From: Lentzea albidocapillata
GTDB lineage: Bacteria; Actinomycetota; Actinomycetes; Mycobacteriales; Pseudonocardiaceae
Direction of reading: 5' to 3'
NCBI RefSeq assembly: GCF_000719115.1
Contig: NZ_JOEA01000012.1
Coordinates: forward strand, 152,555-216,554
Length of the DNA stretch: 64,000 bases
Below are positions 54,723-63,323 of the stretch, piece after piece (within the stretch, counting starts at the first letter, position 1; every line of letters begins with the position of its first letter). The notes beneath the pieces were generated by a model. That model worked only from the letters and a program-made list of their open reading frames with translations, had not been told where the DNA came from and made no database searches. Made by a program: the position numbers and the translations under genes.

Positions 54723-55133
54723 TCACGCGTAGACGCGTTCGACGAACGCCGCCAGCTGGTCCTCCGGCAGGTGCCTCGCGAGGTCCGCCTCGGACACCAT
54801 GCCGACCAGCCGGTGGTCCTCGATGACCGGCAGCCGTCGGATCTGGTGCTCACCCATGGTCTCGAGCACGTGTTCCAGCGGGTCCTCCGCGTCGACCCAG
54901 TGGACGTGGCCGCCGAACTCGCCGGCGCGGGTCGTCGCGAGGTCCATCCCCTCCGCCACCGCCCTGATCACGATGTCGCGGTCGGTGATGATTCCGTGCA
55001 GCCGGTCGTCCTTGCCGCAGATCGGCAGGGAACCGACGTCGAGGTCCCGCATCATGCGGGCGGCCTCGACGAGGCTCGCGTCCTCGTCCACGCACCGCAC
55101 TCCGGGGTGCATGATGTCGCGCGCTGTCGTCAC
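54723..55133 (-). CDS. CBS-domain pair protein
   Basis: 136 residues, essentially two CBS motifs: ARDIMHPGVRCVDEDASLVE to IITDRDIVIRAV, then DPLEHVLETMGEHQIRRLPV to LVGMVSEADLARHL. CBS pairs bind adenosyl ligands such as ATP or AMP. The GTG at 55133 follows GGAGGAGG. Stand-alone CBS proteins of this type are abundant in actinomycetes and usually part of dormancy or redox responses. Convergent with the tRNA array. Confidence 0.92.
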   Translation of the reverse strand: MTTARDIMHPGVRCVDEDASLVEAARMMRDLDVGSLPICGKDDRLHGIITDRDIVIRAVAEGMDLATTRAGEFGGHVHWVDAEDPLEHVLETMGEHQIRRLPVIEDHRLVGMVSEADLARHLPEDQLAAFVERVYA

Positions 55134-55288
55134 AACCTCCTCCTTCCGGCCTTTCACCCAGGATCCGCCCGCCCTGTCCGCCCCGCAGCGTGGTCCGCTG
55201 AACGGACTAGACCCTTGCGGTGCGAATGGCGCAGAGTGCTACTCTCTGTGTTCCTAGGGTTACGCAGTTGCCATCTCCGGGGGCCGCG

Positions 55289-56566
55289 ATGAGGCTGTTG
55301 GCGCGACTGACCGACGATCCCTGGGGCGGCATTTCACCGTCCGTGTACGAGACGGGCCGGCTCGTCGCGCTCGCTCCATGGCTCGCTGGTCACGCCGCCA
55401 GGGTCCGGTACCTCCTCGACACCCAGCACGCCGACGGCACGTGGGGCGGTCCGGGTGAGTACGCGCTGGTCCCGACGCTGAGCGCGGTCGACGCACTCGG
55501 CCTGCACCCGGCGGCGCGCAGAGGTCTCGAAGCGCTGCGCAAGCTGCTCAGTCTGCCGGTGAAGCTGCCGGACACGGTCGCCGTCGAGCTCATCGTGCCC
55601 GCGCTCGCGGAGAGGCTCGGCCTGCGCACACCGCTCGACCCCCGTCCGTTGCACGCGCTGCGGCGACGCCCGCTGCCGGAGAAGCTCTGGCACACCCTGG
55701 AGATCTTCGGTCCCCGTCCCGAGGTCACCGCGGTCGACGGCATCGTCGCCGCCAGCCCGGCCGCCACCGCAGCGCAGCTCCAAGGCCCTTTACCGGGCGC
55801 GAGCCTCGACTACTTGGAAGCCGTCCAAGACCGGCACGGTGGTCCTGTCCCCGCCGGGGTCCCGGTCCCGCTGTTCGAACGCTCCTGGATCGTCGTCGCA
55901 CTCAGATCCGCAGGCCTGGACGTTCCCGAAGCCGTGGCCGGCCAGATCAAAGCCGCGCTCGGTGCGCAAGGGGCGGCAGGCGGACCAGGGCTCCCGGCCG
56001 ACGCCGACGACACGGCCACCGCACTGCACGCCCTCGCGTTATGTGACAGCCCTGGGCCCGTGGACACCCTCGACCGCTACCGGGAAGCCCGCCACTTCGC
56101 CTGCTTCCCGGACGAGCGCACGCCGTCGACCAGCACGAACGCCCACGCGCTGCAGGCCATCGGCCACGACCGCGAACTGGAGGAGTGGTTGCGGGACATG
56201 CAGGAACCGGCGGGCAACTGGCTCGACAAGTGGCACGCCTCGCCCTACTACGCCACCGCGTGCGTCACCAACGCCCTGCAAGGCAACGAAAAGGCCGTCG
56301 ACTGGGTGCTCGGCTCGCAGCACGCCGACGGTTCGTGGGGCCGGTGGGAAGGCACCTACGAGGAGACCGCCTACGCCATCCGCATCCTGGCGCACTCGGC
56401 ACGTGACGTCACGAGAGCCATGAGCCGTGGCGCGAAGTTCATGCACGAGTGGGGAGACCGCGAGCATCCGCCGCTGTGGCACGACAAGGACCTTTACACG
56501 CCAACGAGAATCGTGCGGGCGGAAGGCATGGCCGCGCTGAACCTCGCCTGCGCGGTGAGCCGGTGA
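55289..56566 (+). CDS. Class II terpene cyclase (diterpene cyclase-like)
   Basis: 425 residues from the ATG at 55289. Class II (protonation-initiated) cyclase with the catalytic DxDD motif as DADD at ~238-241 (LPADADDTATALHAL). Two QW-like repeats are present: YLLDTQHADGTWGG near the N terminus and GSQHADGSWGRWEGTYEETA near the end. This fits bacterial diterpene cyclases that turn geranylgeranyl diphosphate into a bicyclic diphosphate. No class I DDxxD motif. The stop overlaps the P450 start as GTGA. The product is not predictable. Confidence 0.88.
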   Translation: MRLLARLTDDPWGGISPSVYETGRLVALAPWLAGHAARVRYLLDTQHADGTWGGPGEYALVPTLSAVDALGLHPAARRGLEALRKLLSLPVKLPDTVAVELIVPALAERLGLRTPLDPRPLHALRRRPLPEKLWHTLEIFGPRPEVTAVDGIVAASPAATAAQLQGPLPGASLDYLEAVQDRHGGPVPAGVPVPLFERSWIVVALRSAGLDVPEAVAGQIKAALGAQGAAGGPGLPADADDTATALHALALCDSPGPVDTLDRYREARHFACFPDERTPSTSTNAHALQAIGHDRELEEWLRDMQEPAGNWLDKWHASPYYATACVTNALQGNEKAVDWVLGSQHADGSWGRWEGTYEETAYAIRILAHSARDVTRAMSRGAKFMHEWGDREHPPLWHDKDLYTPTRIVRAEGMAALNLACAVSR

Positions 56567-57654
56567 ACCGGACCGAGCTCGGCTTCCGGCTGCGCCTGAT
56601 CCCGTTCCTCGACTCGGTGGAGAGCCTCGAGGACGGCATGGTCAGGCTCCGGGACCGGCGCTGGCTCGTCTGGCACCCGGACGTCATGTCCGCCCTGTTC
56701 CGCAACGACCGTGACCTGCGGCACCCGCCGAGCCGCACGCTGAGCCCGTTGCTGGGCAACCGATCCGTGCTGTGGCTCGACGGCGCCGAGCACACCGCGT
56801 ACCGGCGCACGCTCACACCCGCGTTGCGCGGGAACCGCTACCAGGCGTTGATCGAGGAGATGGTCGAACGCTCGATCGCCGCACTGCCGAGCGGCCCGAC
56901 CAGCCTCCCGGAGTGGACCAGGAAGCTCGCCCTGCGGATCATCGGCCGCATCGTCTTCGGCGTGGACGACGACGAGCTGCTGGCCGCGTTCACCCGCTGG
57001 CTGGACCGCCGCCTCGGCAGTCGCGTCCGCACTCTCGCGCACCGCTGCCTGACCCCGGGCAGCACCAGGTCCGACCCCCACCTCGACGCGATGCTGCTGC
57101 ACCGCGCACGCACCGCCGAACCTCCCGCCCTCGCGGCCTTCCTGCCACCCGGGGACCTGCGCGACCAGGTCGTGTCACTGCTGTTCGCGGGCCACGAGAC
57201 CACGGCGAGCGCCACCGCGTGGACGTTGTACTGGATCAGCAGGACGCCGGGTCTGGCCGAGAGGCTCGACGACGACCTGCTCGAAGCCACGATCAGGGAG
57301 TCGCTCAGGCTGTCGCCGCCCGCGACGCTGGCAGGGAACCGGATGAGCGCCGACGGCATGGTGATCACCCCGAGCATCTACCTGGCGCACCGCCGTGCCG
57401 CGACCTACGAGAACCCGCACGTCTTCGACCCCGCTCGCCGGCCACCGCCGCCCGGCGCGTTCTTCCCGTTCGGCGGGGGAGTGCGGCACTGCCCCGGCAG
57501 GGATCTGGCGCTGCTGGAGATCCGCCTGATCGTCACGGCGTTGCTGCGGCACAAGCACATCAAGCTCAGTTCCCCGACCTGCACACCCCAGTTGCGCGGC
57601 GCCGCGATGGCGCCGCCGCCGAGCCTCGCGATGGTGGCCACTTGCCGGCGTTGA
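56563..57654 (+). CDS. Cytochrome P450 (short)
   Basis: 363 residues from the GTG at 56563. The I-helix has LLFAGHETTASATAWTLYW, the K-helix ESLRL gives ExxR, and the heme loop is FPFGGGVRHCPGRDLALLEI with Cys ~309. It is some 40 residues shorter than usual bacterial P450s, the loss lying mostly between the C helix and the I helix (TRKLALRIIGRIVFGVDDDE, then a short stretch). The stop overlaps the UbiA start (TTGA). It probably oxidises the diterpene made by its neighbours. Confidence 0.92.
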   Translation: MNRTELGFRLRLIPFLDSVESLEDGMVRLRDRRWLVWHPDVMSALFRNDRDLRHPPSRTLSPLLGNRSVLWLDGAEHTAYRRTLTPALRGNRYQALIEEMVERSIAALPSGPTSLPEWTRKLALRIIGRIVFGVDDDELLAAFTRWLDRRLGSRVRTLAHRCLTPGSTRSDPHLDAMLLHRARTAEPPALAAFLPPGDLRDQVVSLLFAGHETTASATAWTLYWISRTPGLAERLDDDLLEATIRESLRLSPPATLAGNRMSADGMVITPSIYLAHRRAATYENPHVFDPARRPPPPGAFFPFGGGVRHCPGRDLALLEIRLIVTALLRHKHIKLSSPTCTPQLRGAAMAPPPSLAMVATCRR

Positions 57655-58472
57655 CCTACCTCCATCGCCTGGAACACCCCTTCGGCGTGCACTACGCGTG
57701 CGCCGCCTCCTGGGGTGCCTGCTACGCGACGAGATTCGACCTCGCCGTGGTGATCGCGGTGCTCGCGAACTTCGTCGCGATCATCTCCGGCAACCCCCTC
57801 AACGCCTACACCGACGTCCGCAACGACATCCACACCACGGACAAACGCCATCTGGCGCGGGCGGTCCAGGAGATCGGCGCGCGGAAGGTCCTCGCGCTGG
57901 CGATCTTCGAGATGATCTTCGCGCTCGCGCTGGCCGTCGCCGTGTCCTGGAAGGTCGCGATCGGTGTCGGGCTGGTCCTGGTGCTGTACCTGGCCTACAA
58001 CCTCGAACCGATCAGGCTGAAGCGGCGCGGGTACGCCGGTCCGGTGGTGCTGGCGATCGCCGCCGGGCTGCTGCCGAGCGTGACGGCCTACGCGGCGGCC
58101 GGGGGAGAGGCCGAACCGGCGGTGTGGCTGGTGTTCTCCGGGGTCGCCGCCCTCGCCACGGGCCGGGCGCTCTGGTGGGCCGTCCCCGACCGGGCCGGCG
58201 ACGCCCGCGTCGGGTCACGCACCCCGGCCGTCCTGTACGGCACGCGTCACGCCGTCAACGCGACCATCCAGCTGACCGTCGGAGGGCTGTTGCTGGTCGG
58301 CGGCGGACTGTGGTTCCGGTTCGGGCTGTTCTGGGCGGCCGTCGGGGTCGTGGCGTGCTCGGCGTTCCTGCTCGCGCGGGACCTGCCGACGGCCAGGCAG
58401 CAGCTGCGCTACGGCATGTCCATGGCCGTCGTGTCGACGATCGTGCTGGCCGCGATTCCTTTGCTGGCCTAG
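57651..58472 (+). CDS. UbiA-family prenyltransferase / UbiA-type terpene synthase
   Basis: 273 residues, about eight membrane helices. First motif NAYTDVRND (NxxxDxxxD form) in GNPLNAYTDVRNDIHTTDKR, second Asp motif region PDRAGDARVGSRTPAV. UbiA proteins either transfer prenyl groups or, as PtmT1 in platensimycin biosynthesis, act as terpene cyclases on the class II product. The direct coupling to a class II cyclase makes the second option attractive. TTG at 57651 overlaps the P450 stop; a TTG three codons upstream is possible. Overlaps the convergent methyltransferase by 4 bp. Confidence 0.88.
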   Translation: MTYLHRLEHPFGVHYACAASWGACYATRFDLAVVIAVLANFVAIISGNPLNAYTDVRNDIHTTDKRHLARAVQEIGARKVLALAIFEMIFALALAVAVSWKVAIGVGLVLVLYLAYNLEPIRLKRRGYAGPVVLAIAAGLLPSVTAYAAAGGEAEPAVWLVFSGVAALATGRALWWAVPDRAGDARVGSRTPAVLYGTRHAVNATIQLTVGGLLLVGGGLWFRFGLFWAAVGVVACSAFLLARDLPTARQQLRYGMSMAVVSTIVLAAIPLLA

Positions 58473-59269
58473 AGCTTGCGCGCGAGACCGCCGCATCCCT
58501 GGAAGTTCTCCGGATTGCGGTCCTGGACCTCGCCGGGATCCGGTTCCCACAACGGAATCGGCACCACGCCCGGCGCGAGGACCTCCATGCCGTCGAAGAA
58601 CCGCACGACCTGCTCCGGGTACCGGAACGTGAACGCCGGCAACGGCTGATCCCCGTACATGGCACCGAAAAGCCCGACGGCGGCCAGCATGAACGGGTCG
58701 CGGCACGTGTGCGAGAGCCCGAGGTAGCTGCCCGGTGCCAGCGCGTCCAGGTACCGGGCGAGAACCTTGTGCGGCTCGGCCTCGTCCGGGACGAAGTGCA
58801 GCACGTCCAGCACGAGCACCGCGACCGGCTGCGAGAGGTCCAGCGTCGAGCGGATCTCCTGCGACTCCAGCACCTTCTCCGGATCGCACAGATCCGCGCA
58901 CAGGTACTCCACCCGCGGCTCGTCCGCGACGATCGCCCGGCCCTCGGCCGCCACCGCCGGGTCGATCTCCACGTAGACCACGCTCGCGTCCGGCGCGACG
59001 AGGTGCACGTTGGCCGCGGTCGGCAGGCCGGAGCCGAGGTCGATGAACTGCCGCACGCCGAGGGCGGTCAGCCTCCTGACCACCCTGCCCAGGTACGCGC
59101 GGTGCGTGCGGCACAGGTACGGCAGGTGCGGTGCCGCGGACACGAGGTGGGCCGCCAGTTCCTGGTCGGCCTCGGTGTTGTGCGTGCCGCCGAGCCAGTA
59201 ATCCCTGACCCGTGCGGTGTTGGGAAGCTCCGCACCGTTCAGTCCCGGTGCCCAGATGGGGGTGGCCAC
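58469..59269 (-). CDS. DUF574-type SAM-dependent methyltransferase
   Basis: 266 residues from the GTG at 59269. The family (also called S-adenosyl methyltransferase, Methyltransf_19) is typical of actinomycetes: NTARVRDYWLGGTHNTEADQ, FIDLGSGLPTAANVH (SAM loop), VVYVEIDPAVAAEGR, LDVLHFVPDEAEP, SHTCRD. The substrate is unknown. A 7-bp palindrome lies 22 bp upstream. Convergent to the terpene cluster, so it need not belong to it. Confidence 0.92.
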   Translation of the reverse strand: MATPIWAPGLNGAELPNTARVRDYWLGGTHNTEADQELAAHLVSAAPHLPYLCRTHRAYLGRVVRRLTALGVRQFIDLGSGLPTAANVHLVAPDASVVYVEIDPAVAAEGRAIVADEPRVEYLCADLCDPEKVLESQEIRSTLDLSQPVAVLVLDVLHFVPDEAEPHKVLARYLDALAPGSYLGLSHTCRDPFMLAAVGLFGAMYGDQPLPAFTFRYPEQVVRFFDGMEVLAPGVVPIPLWEPDPGEVQDRNPENFQGCGGLARKL

Positions 59270-59290
59270 GGGGACTGATTACCGGATCGC

Positions 59291-59311
59291 GGCTTGGAGG
59301 CACACCAAGCC
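59291..59311. promoter_or_regulatory. Palindrome upstream of the methyltransferase gene
   Basis: GGCTTGG, seven bases, CCAAGCC: perfect 7-bp arms, 22 bp before the start codon. The TTGG/CCAA halves resemble the sites around the XRE gene near 32 kb. Could be an operator for a related XRE regulator. Confidence 0.45.
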
Positions 59312-59342
59312 GACTCGACATGTACCCGATCGAGTGAACGGC

Positions 59343-60479
59343 TCAGACCGGTGAGGTCTGCGCCACCAGGAATCCCACCACGTCGTCCAGCCTGCCGCGC
59401 CGCGCGAACGCCCGGCGCTGCCGCACCGCTCCCGTGCCGTCGAGCAGCAACCGGTCGATCGCGGTGGTCACCATCTCGTGGTCACCGGCGAACTCCAGCG
59501 CCGGCCTGATCCACCGCAGCAGTGACGCGACGATCGACGATGCGGGCGTGGGCGCGCCCGTCACCGGGTCGATGCCGAAGCCCTCCAGACCGTCGCGCGC
59601 GGCTCGCCACATCGCGACCTTCAGCAGGTGCGGCGGCAGCTTCACCGGCGCGGCACCGGAACTCAGTGCGGTGGCGGCGATTCCGCGCACCAGAGCGGCC
59701 ATCAGCACCGCCTCCTCGACCGTCGGCGCGACGTCGGAGACCCGCAACTCCAGCGTGGGGTGGCGGGCGGAGAGCCGGACGTCCCAGTAGAGCATCCCGG
59801 CGTCCATCGCCGCGCCGCTCGCGACGATCTCCTCCCGTGCCGCGTAGTACTCGGCCGCGGAGTCGAAGTGCGGCGGCGCACCCGAAGTGGGCCAACGGTT
59901 CCAGACCACGTACCGCCAGCTCGCGTACCCCGTGTCGCCGTCGAGCCAGTACGGCGAGTTCGCGCCCAGCGCCAGCAGGGTGGGCAGCCACGGCCGCAGG
60001 TGGTTGCTCACGAAGATCTTCGACTCGTCGTCGGGCAGGCCGACATGCACGTGACAGCCGCAGATCGCCAGGTCGTTGGTGAGCGCGCCCATCTCCTGTG
60101 CCATCCGGTGGTAGCGCGGAGAGTTCGTCAGCGGCGTCGGCATCGTGAGACCCAGTACCGGCGTCCCGGTCGCGGCGAGCCTCGCGTCGTGACGCGCGGC
60201 CCGTTCGATCAACGCCCGGCGCGCCACGGTCAGTTGCTCGTGCAGCACGGCCATGTCCGTGCAGATGCCGCTGGCCGATTCCACCTGGTATTGCGCGATT
60301 TCCGGCTGCAGGTCCACCTCGAACCGGTCGGCTCCGGCGAGCACTTCCTTGGCGCGGTTGGCCAAATGGCCGGTGGAAGCTTCAACCAGAACGAATTCTT
60401 CTTCCACGCCAACGGTGAGCAGGCCGTCAAAGCTTCTGCGTTGCGCGGGTACCGCTTGAGTTCTGCTGCCGACCTGCAC
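59343..60479 (-). CDS. Carboxylate-amine ligase, YbdK/glutamate-cysteine ligase 2 family
   Basis: 378 residues. GCS2-type fold: LTVGVEEEFVLVEASTGHL, QPEIAQYQVESASGICTDM, CHVHVGLPDDESKIFVSNHL, and YASWRYVVWNRWPTSG. These enzymes couple Glu-like carboxylates to amines with ATP; in mycothiol producers the true substrate is unknown. AGGAGG lies 6 bp before the GTG at 60479, which settles the start against a GTG six codons upstream. Confidence 0.92.
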   Translation of the reverse strand: MQVGSRTQAVPAQRRSFDGLLTVGVEEEFVLVEASTGHLANRAKEVLAGADRFEVDLQPEIAQYQVESASGICTDMAVLHEQLTVARRALIERAARHDARLAATGTPVLGLTMPTPLTNSPRYHRMAQEMGALTNDLAICGCHVHVGLPDDESKIFVSNHLRPWLPTLLALGANSPYWLDGDTGYASWRYVVWNRWPTSGAPPHFDSAAEYYAAREEIVASGAAMDAGMLYWDVRLSARHPTLELRVSDVAPTVEEAVLMAALVRGIAATALSSGAAPVKLPPHLLKVAMWRAARDGLEGFGIDPVTGAPTPASSIVASLLRWIRPALEFAGDHEMVTTAIDRLLLDGTGAVRQRRAFARRGRLDDVVGFLVAQTSPV

Positions 60480-60561
60480 GCCGAACCTCCTGTGCACTGA
60501 GTAGCACGCTCGATGCTATGAGTGATCAGCGCGCCGCGCAGGAGGCGTTTGGTTGTACTTG

Positions 60562-62376
60562 TTAACTCACCGCGCGTTGCGCGACACCACGCAGCACGTC
60601 GCGTCGTTCGGTGCCCGGCCTACCCATGACCCAGCTGGACCCGGCGAGCGACTTCGCGTGCTCCTTCACTGGTGCCAGCAACCGCGACACCTCGCGATAC
60701 GACCCGACTGATCCCGGGGCACAGATAAGAGTCGCAAGAGAGAGGGTGACGTGTCGTCCCTCTGCCGTGTACGGCTTGTCCAGCAAACGAGCACTCAGCG
60801 GCACTGTCTCGTCGAGCCCGGCTAGGAGGAGGAAGTCGTCACCGCCGACGTGCCCGACCTGCGTGCCGGGGAACGCGTGCGCGAGGTCCGCCAGGTCGTA
60901 CCCGATCTCGCGGATCAGGTCGTCGCCCGCCGCGAACCCGACCGTGTCGTTGACCAGCTTGAAGCTGTCGACGTCGAGCCAGGAGATCGCGAAGATCTCA
61001 CCGAGCTCGATGCGCCTGTCCACTTCCTTCGCGACCGCGTCACTACCGGGCAGGCGCGTCAACGGGCTCAGTGCGGCCGCCTGCTCCACCTTGAGCTCGG
61101 CGACACCACGCACAACGTCGGCCACGCGCACAACACCCATGCACCGCTCGTTGTGGTCCACGATGATGAGGTCGTCGTTCGTGCGTTCACGGTTCGCACC
61201 CGTCACCACGTCCAGAAGGTCGAGCGCTGACGCATCGGTGCCGATGACGTGTGGTTTGTCCGCGAGCCGTGCGGCTTCTCGCTTGGCGTGCAGGGCATGC
61301 CCGTACGGACCGGTCACCGCGAGAAGGAACCGGTTGCGGTCCACCGACCACTTCGGGCGGCCCTCTTCGTCCACGAGAACGACACCCGTGACCGAAGGCT
61401 GCGAGGCCAAAACCTCACGCACCTCCTCGCTCGTGGCGTTCTCGGGCAGCACCGTGGCGGGGTGCAGGAAGGCCGTGATCCGGGGACCCGTGTTGCCGCG
61501 CCGGATCTCCCCGGTCTCCGTGACCGCCTCGGGCGCGATGCGGGCGTTCACCGCCGGCCTTCGCTGCGGTGGCGCCAGGAGCCTGCCCTGCGCGTACCCC
61601 ACCCCCAGTTTGCGCAGGTAGGTCAGTTCCGCCTCGGTCTCCACGCCCTCGGCCACGACCTGGCCGCCCGTGTACTCGCCGAGGTGCACCAGCGACTTCA
61701 CCAGCGCGCCCCGCGCGGCGTCGTCGGGCAGCGAGCGGACGATCTCGCGGTCGAGCTTGAGGTAGTCCGGCGAGGCGCTGGTCAGCAGACCGAGCGGTAC
61801 GTCGCCCTCGCCCACGCAGTCGAGCGCGATGCGGAAACCGTTGTTCCGCAGCGTCTGCATGCCATGGGCCAGACGGCCGCGGTTGGCGCGTGAGTACGGT
61901 TCTCCGATCTCGATGACGACGCCGTCCGGCGACCGGCCCGTGTCCCGGAGAGCGCCGTAGAGAGGGCTCATGACCTCGGGCTTGTCCGCGATCGTGATCG
62001 CGAGCAGGTTCACGTGCAGGGGCAGCATCAGGTCGAAGTCGGCCGCGGACCGGATGGCGCGGCAGGCCAGTCCGACGTCGGCGTTGGCCAGCAGGCCCGC
62101 CCGGAAGGCGGCCTGGAGCAGATCCTGCACGCTGCCGTCGTGCGGCCGGGCCAGAGCCTCGATCGCGACGACGCCCCCGGTGTTGAGGTTGAACAGGGGC
62201 TGGAAGGCGAACCTGACGTCATCCAGCAATGCGGGCACATCCCGATCGTGCCGGTGCGAACGAGCGGCTCCAAGTGGGTTCACCAGCTGTTCATGAGCTT
62301 GGCGGCCAATTGCTACACCAGCGGTGCGCTCGGTTACGTGGCCCTCACGCTGGGGGTTCAGCGGAGGAGTTTCCAC
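60562..62376 (-). CDS. EAL-CBS-GGDEF protein with altered catalytic motifs
   Basis: 604 residues. Order: EAL domain (~55-290; AIEALARP, LHVNLLAIT, VIEIGEPYS, DCVGEGD, LKLDREIV, VVAEGVETE), CBS pair (~300-430; VLASQPSVTGVVLVDEEGRP, DLIIVDHNERCMGVVRVADV), GGDEF domain (~440-590; ISWLDVDSFKLVND, HVGGDDFLLLAG). The usual DDFGxG of EAL reads DCVGEG, and GGDEF reads GGDDF. Cyclic-di-GMP turnover may be reduced, or the protein may act as a receptor. No membrane segment. GTG at 62376 overlaps the end of the previous gene by 19 bp; the start is uncertain. Confidence 0.88.
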   Translation of the reverse strand: METPPLNPQREGHVTERTAGVAIGRQAHEQLVNPLGAARSHRHDRDVPALLDDVRFAFQPLFNLNTGGVVAIEALARPHDGSVQDLLQAAFRAGLLANADVGLACRAIRSAADFDLMLPLHVNLLAITIADKPEVMSPLYGALRDTGRSPDGVVIEIGEPYSRANRGRLAHGMQTLRNNGFRIALDCVGEGDVPLGLLTSASPDYLKLDREIVRSLPDDAARGALVKSLVHLGEYTGGQVVAEGVETEAELTYLRKLGVGYAQGRLLAPPQRRPAVNARIAPEAVTETGEIRRGNTGPRITAFLHPATVLPENATSEEVREVLASQPSVTGVVLVDEEGRPKWSVDRNRFLLAVTGPYGHALHAKREAARLADKPHVIGTDASALDLLDVVTGANRERTNDDLIIVDHNERCMGVVRVADVVRGVAELKVEQAAALSPLTRLPGSDAVAKEVDRRIELGEIFAISWLDVDSFKLVNDTVGFAAGDDLIREIGYDLADLAHAFPGTQVGHVGGDDFLLLAGLDETVPLSARLLDKPYTAEGRHVTLSLATLICAPGSVGSYREVSRLLAPVKEHAKSLAGSSWVMGRPGTERRDVLRGVAQRAVS

Positions 62377-63323
62377 CTGAGATGGCCTGGCGTCGTCCGG
62401 AACAACGCGAGCATGGCGGCTGCTGTTCCTTTGACGTCCTCACGGCCGGACAGATAGGCGCGCTGTTCTTCCGGCTCGAGCCGGAAGAACACCTCGAAGA
62501 AGTCCAGCGTCTCGTCCGGGCTGAAGCGGAGAAGCGCTTCGAGGCCCCTCATACGCATGGCGTGCACGATGCGTGCCTTCTTCGGCCAGATGACGTGCCT
62601 TGGGTCCTCGTTCGCCTGGATCGCGCCGGCGACCCGCGGCGCGAGCTGCAGTGAGGTGGCGACGCTGTAGCCGGTGGCGGGGTGGATGAAGCCGGCCGCG
62701 GCGCCGAACGCGTCGTCCGTTGCCCTCGGCGCGTCGAGAGGGAAGCGCACGCGTTCCTCTTCTTCACCTGGGGCGAGGCGAGCGTGCAGGCGTTCGCGGA
62801 GTTCCTGCAACGGCATGCCGGGCCTGCGCGCCAGGCAGGTCTCTTCCACCAGCAGCCGGTTGCCACCCAGCGGGACCGTGTAGAGGAACGTGTCGCCGTT
62901 GCCGCGCCAGTCCATCAACGTGGTTTCGGTGCTGTCCGACTCGATGACCGTGCCTACAGCTGTTTGCTCGGCACGGCCCTTGCGCGCACCTGTGGCGTTG
63001 AACGTGTAGCGCGCTGCCTCTGGCCGTTGGAGTACCTCGACCGTGTCGGGCAGTTCGTGGAGCTTGGCGTTGTCCAGGACAACGTAGGTGCGCTGGATCT
63101 GATGCTCCTCGCGCGCGTACGCGCGAACCGTGGTGCTCACAGACCTGGTCGACGTGTTGGGCGGGAGCTCGTCAGCCCACGCGCCGTACGTCGCCGTCCA
63201 CGGACGGTCCGGACGACGGTCGACTATCGCTGTGTGGAGACCTTCGTGCGCACACGCCCGTGCGAGCGCACGGCCAGCCGGACCTCCGCCAATCACCACC
63301 ACGTCGAACGTCATACGGTCCAT
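62358..63323 (-). CDS. Lycopene cyclase-like flavoprotein
   Basis: 321 residues. The N-terminal FAD/NAD fold has VVVIGGGPAGRALARACAHE, and the C-terminal part has DTFLYTVPLGGNRLLVEETC, GAAAGFIHPATGYSVATSL and FFEVFFRLEP, the pattern of CrtY/CrtL-type lycopene beta-cyclases, which close the rings of lycopene. No other carotenoid gene lies near, so it may be part of a scattered pathway. ATG at 63323; an ATG at 63314 is also possible. The start overlaps that of the divergent gene. Confidence 0.88.
   Translation of the reverse strand: MDRMTFDVVVIGGGPAGRALARACAHEGLHTAIVDRRPDRPWTATYGAWADELPPNTSTRSVSTTVRAYAREEHQIQRTYVVLDNAKLHELPDTVEVLQRPEAARYTFNATGARKGRAEQTAVGTVIESDSTETTLMDWRGNGDTFLYTVPLGGNRLLVEETCLARRPGMPLQELRERLHARLAPGEEEERVRFPLDAPRATDDAFGAAAGFIHPATGYSVATSLQLAPRVAGAIQANEDPRHVIWPKKARIVHAMRMRGLEALLRFSPDETLDFFEVFFRLEPEEQRAYLSGREDVKGTAAAMLALFRTTPGHLRWKLLR

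Noticed and set aside
55231..55248. AGAGT-GCT-ACTCT as an operator before the terpene cyclase
   Set aside because: Arms of only five bases; such short repeats are expected by chance, and nothing else nearby supports a site.
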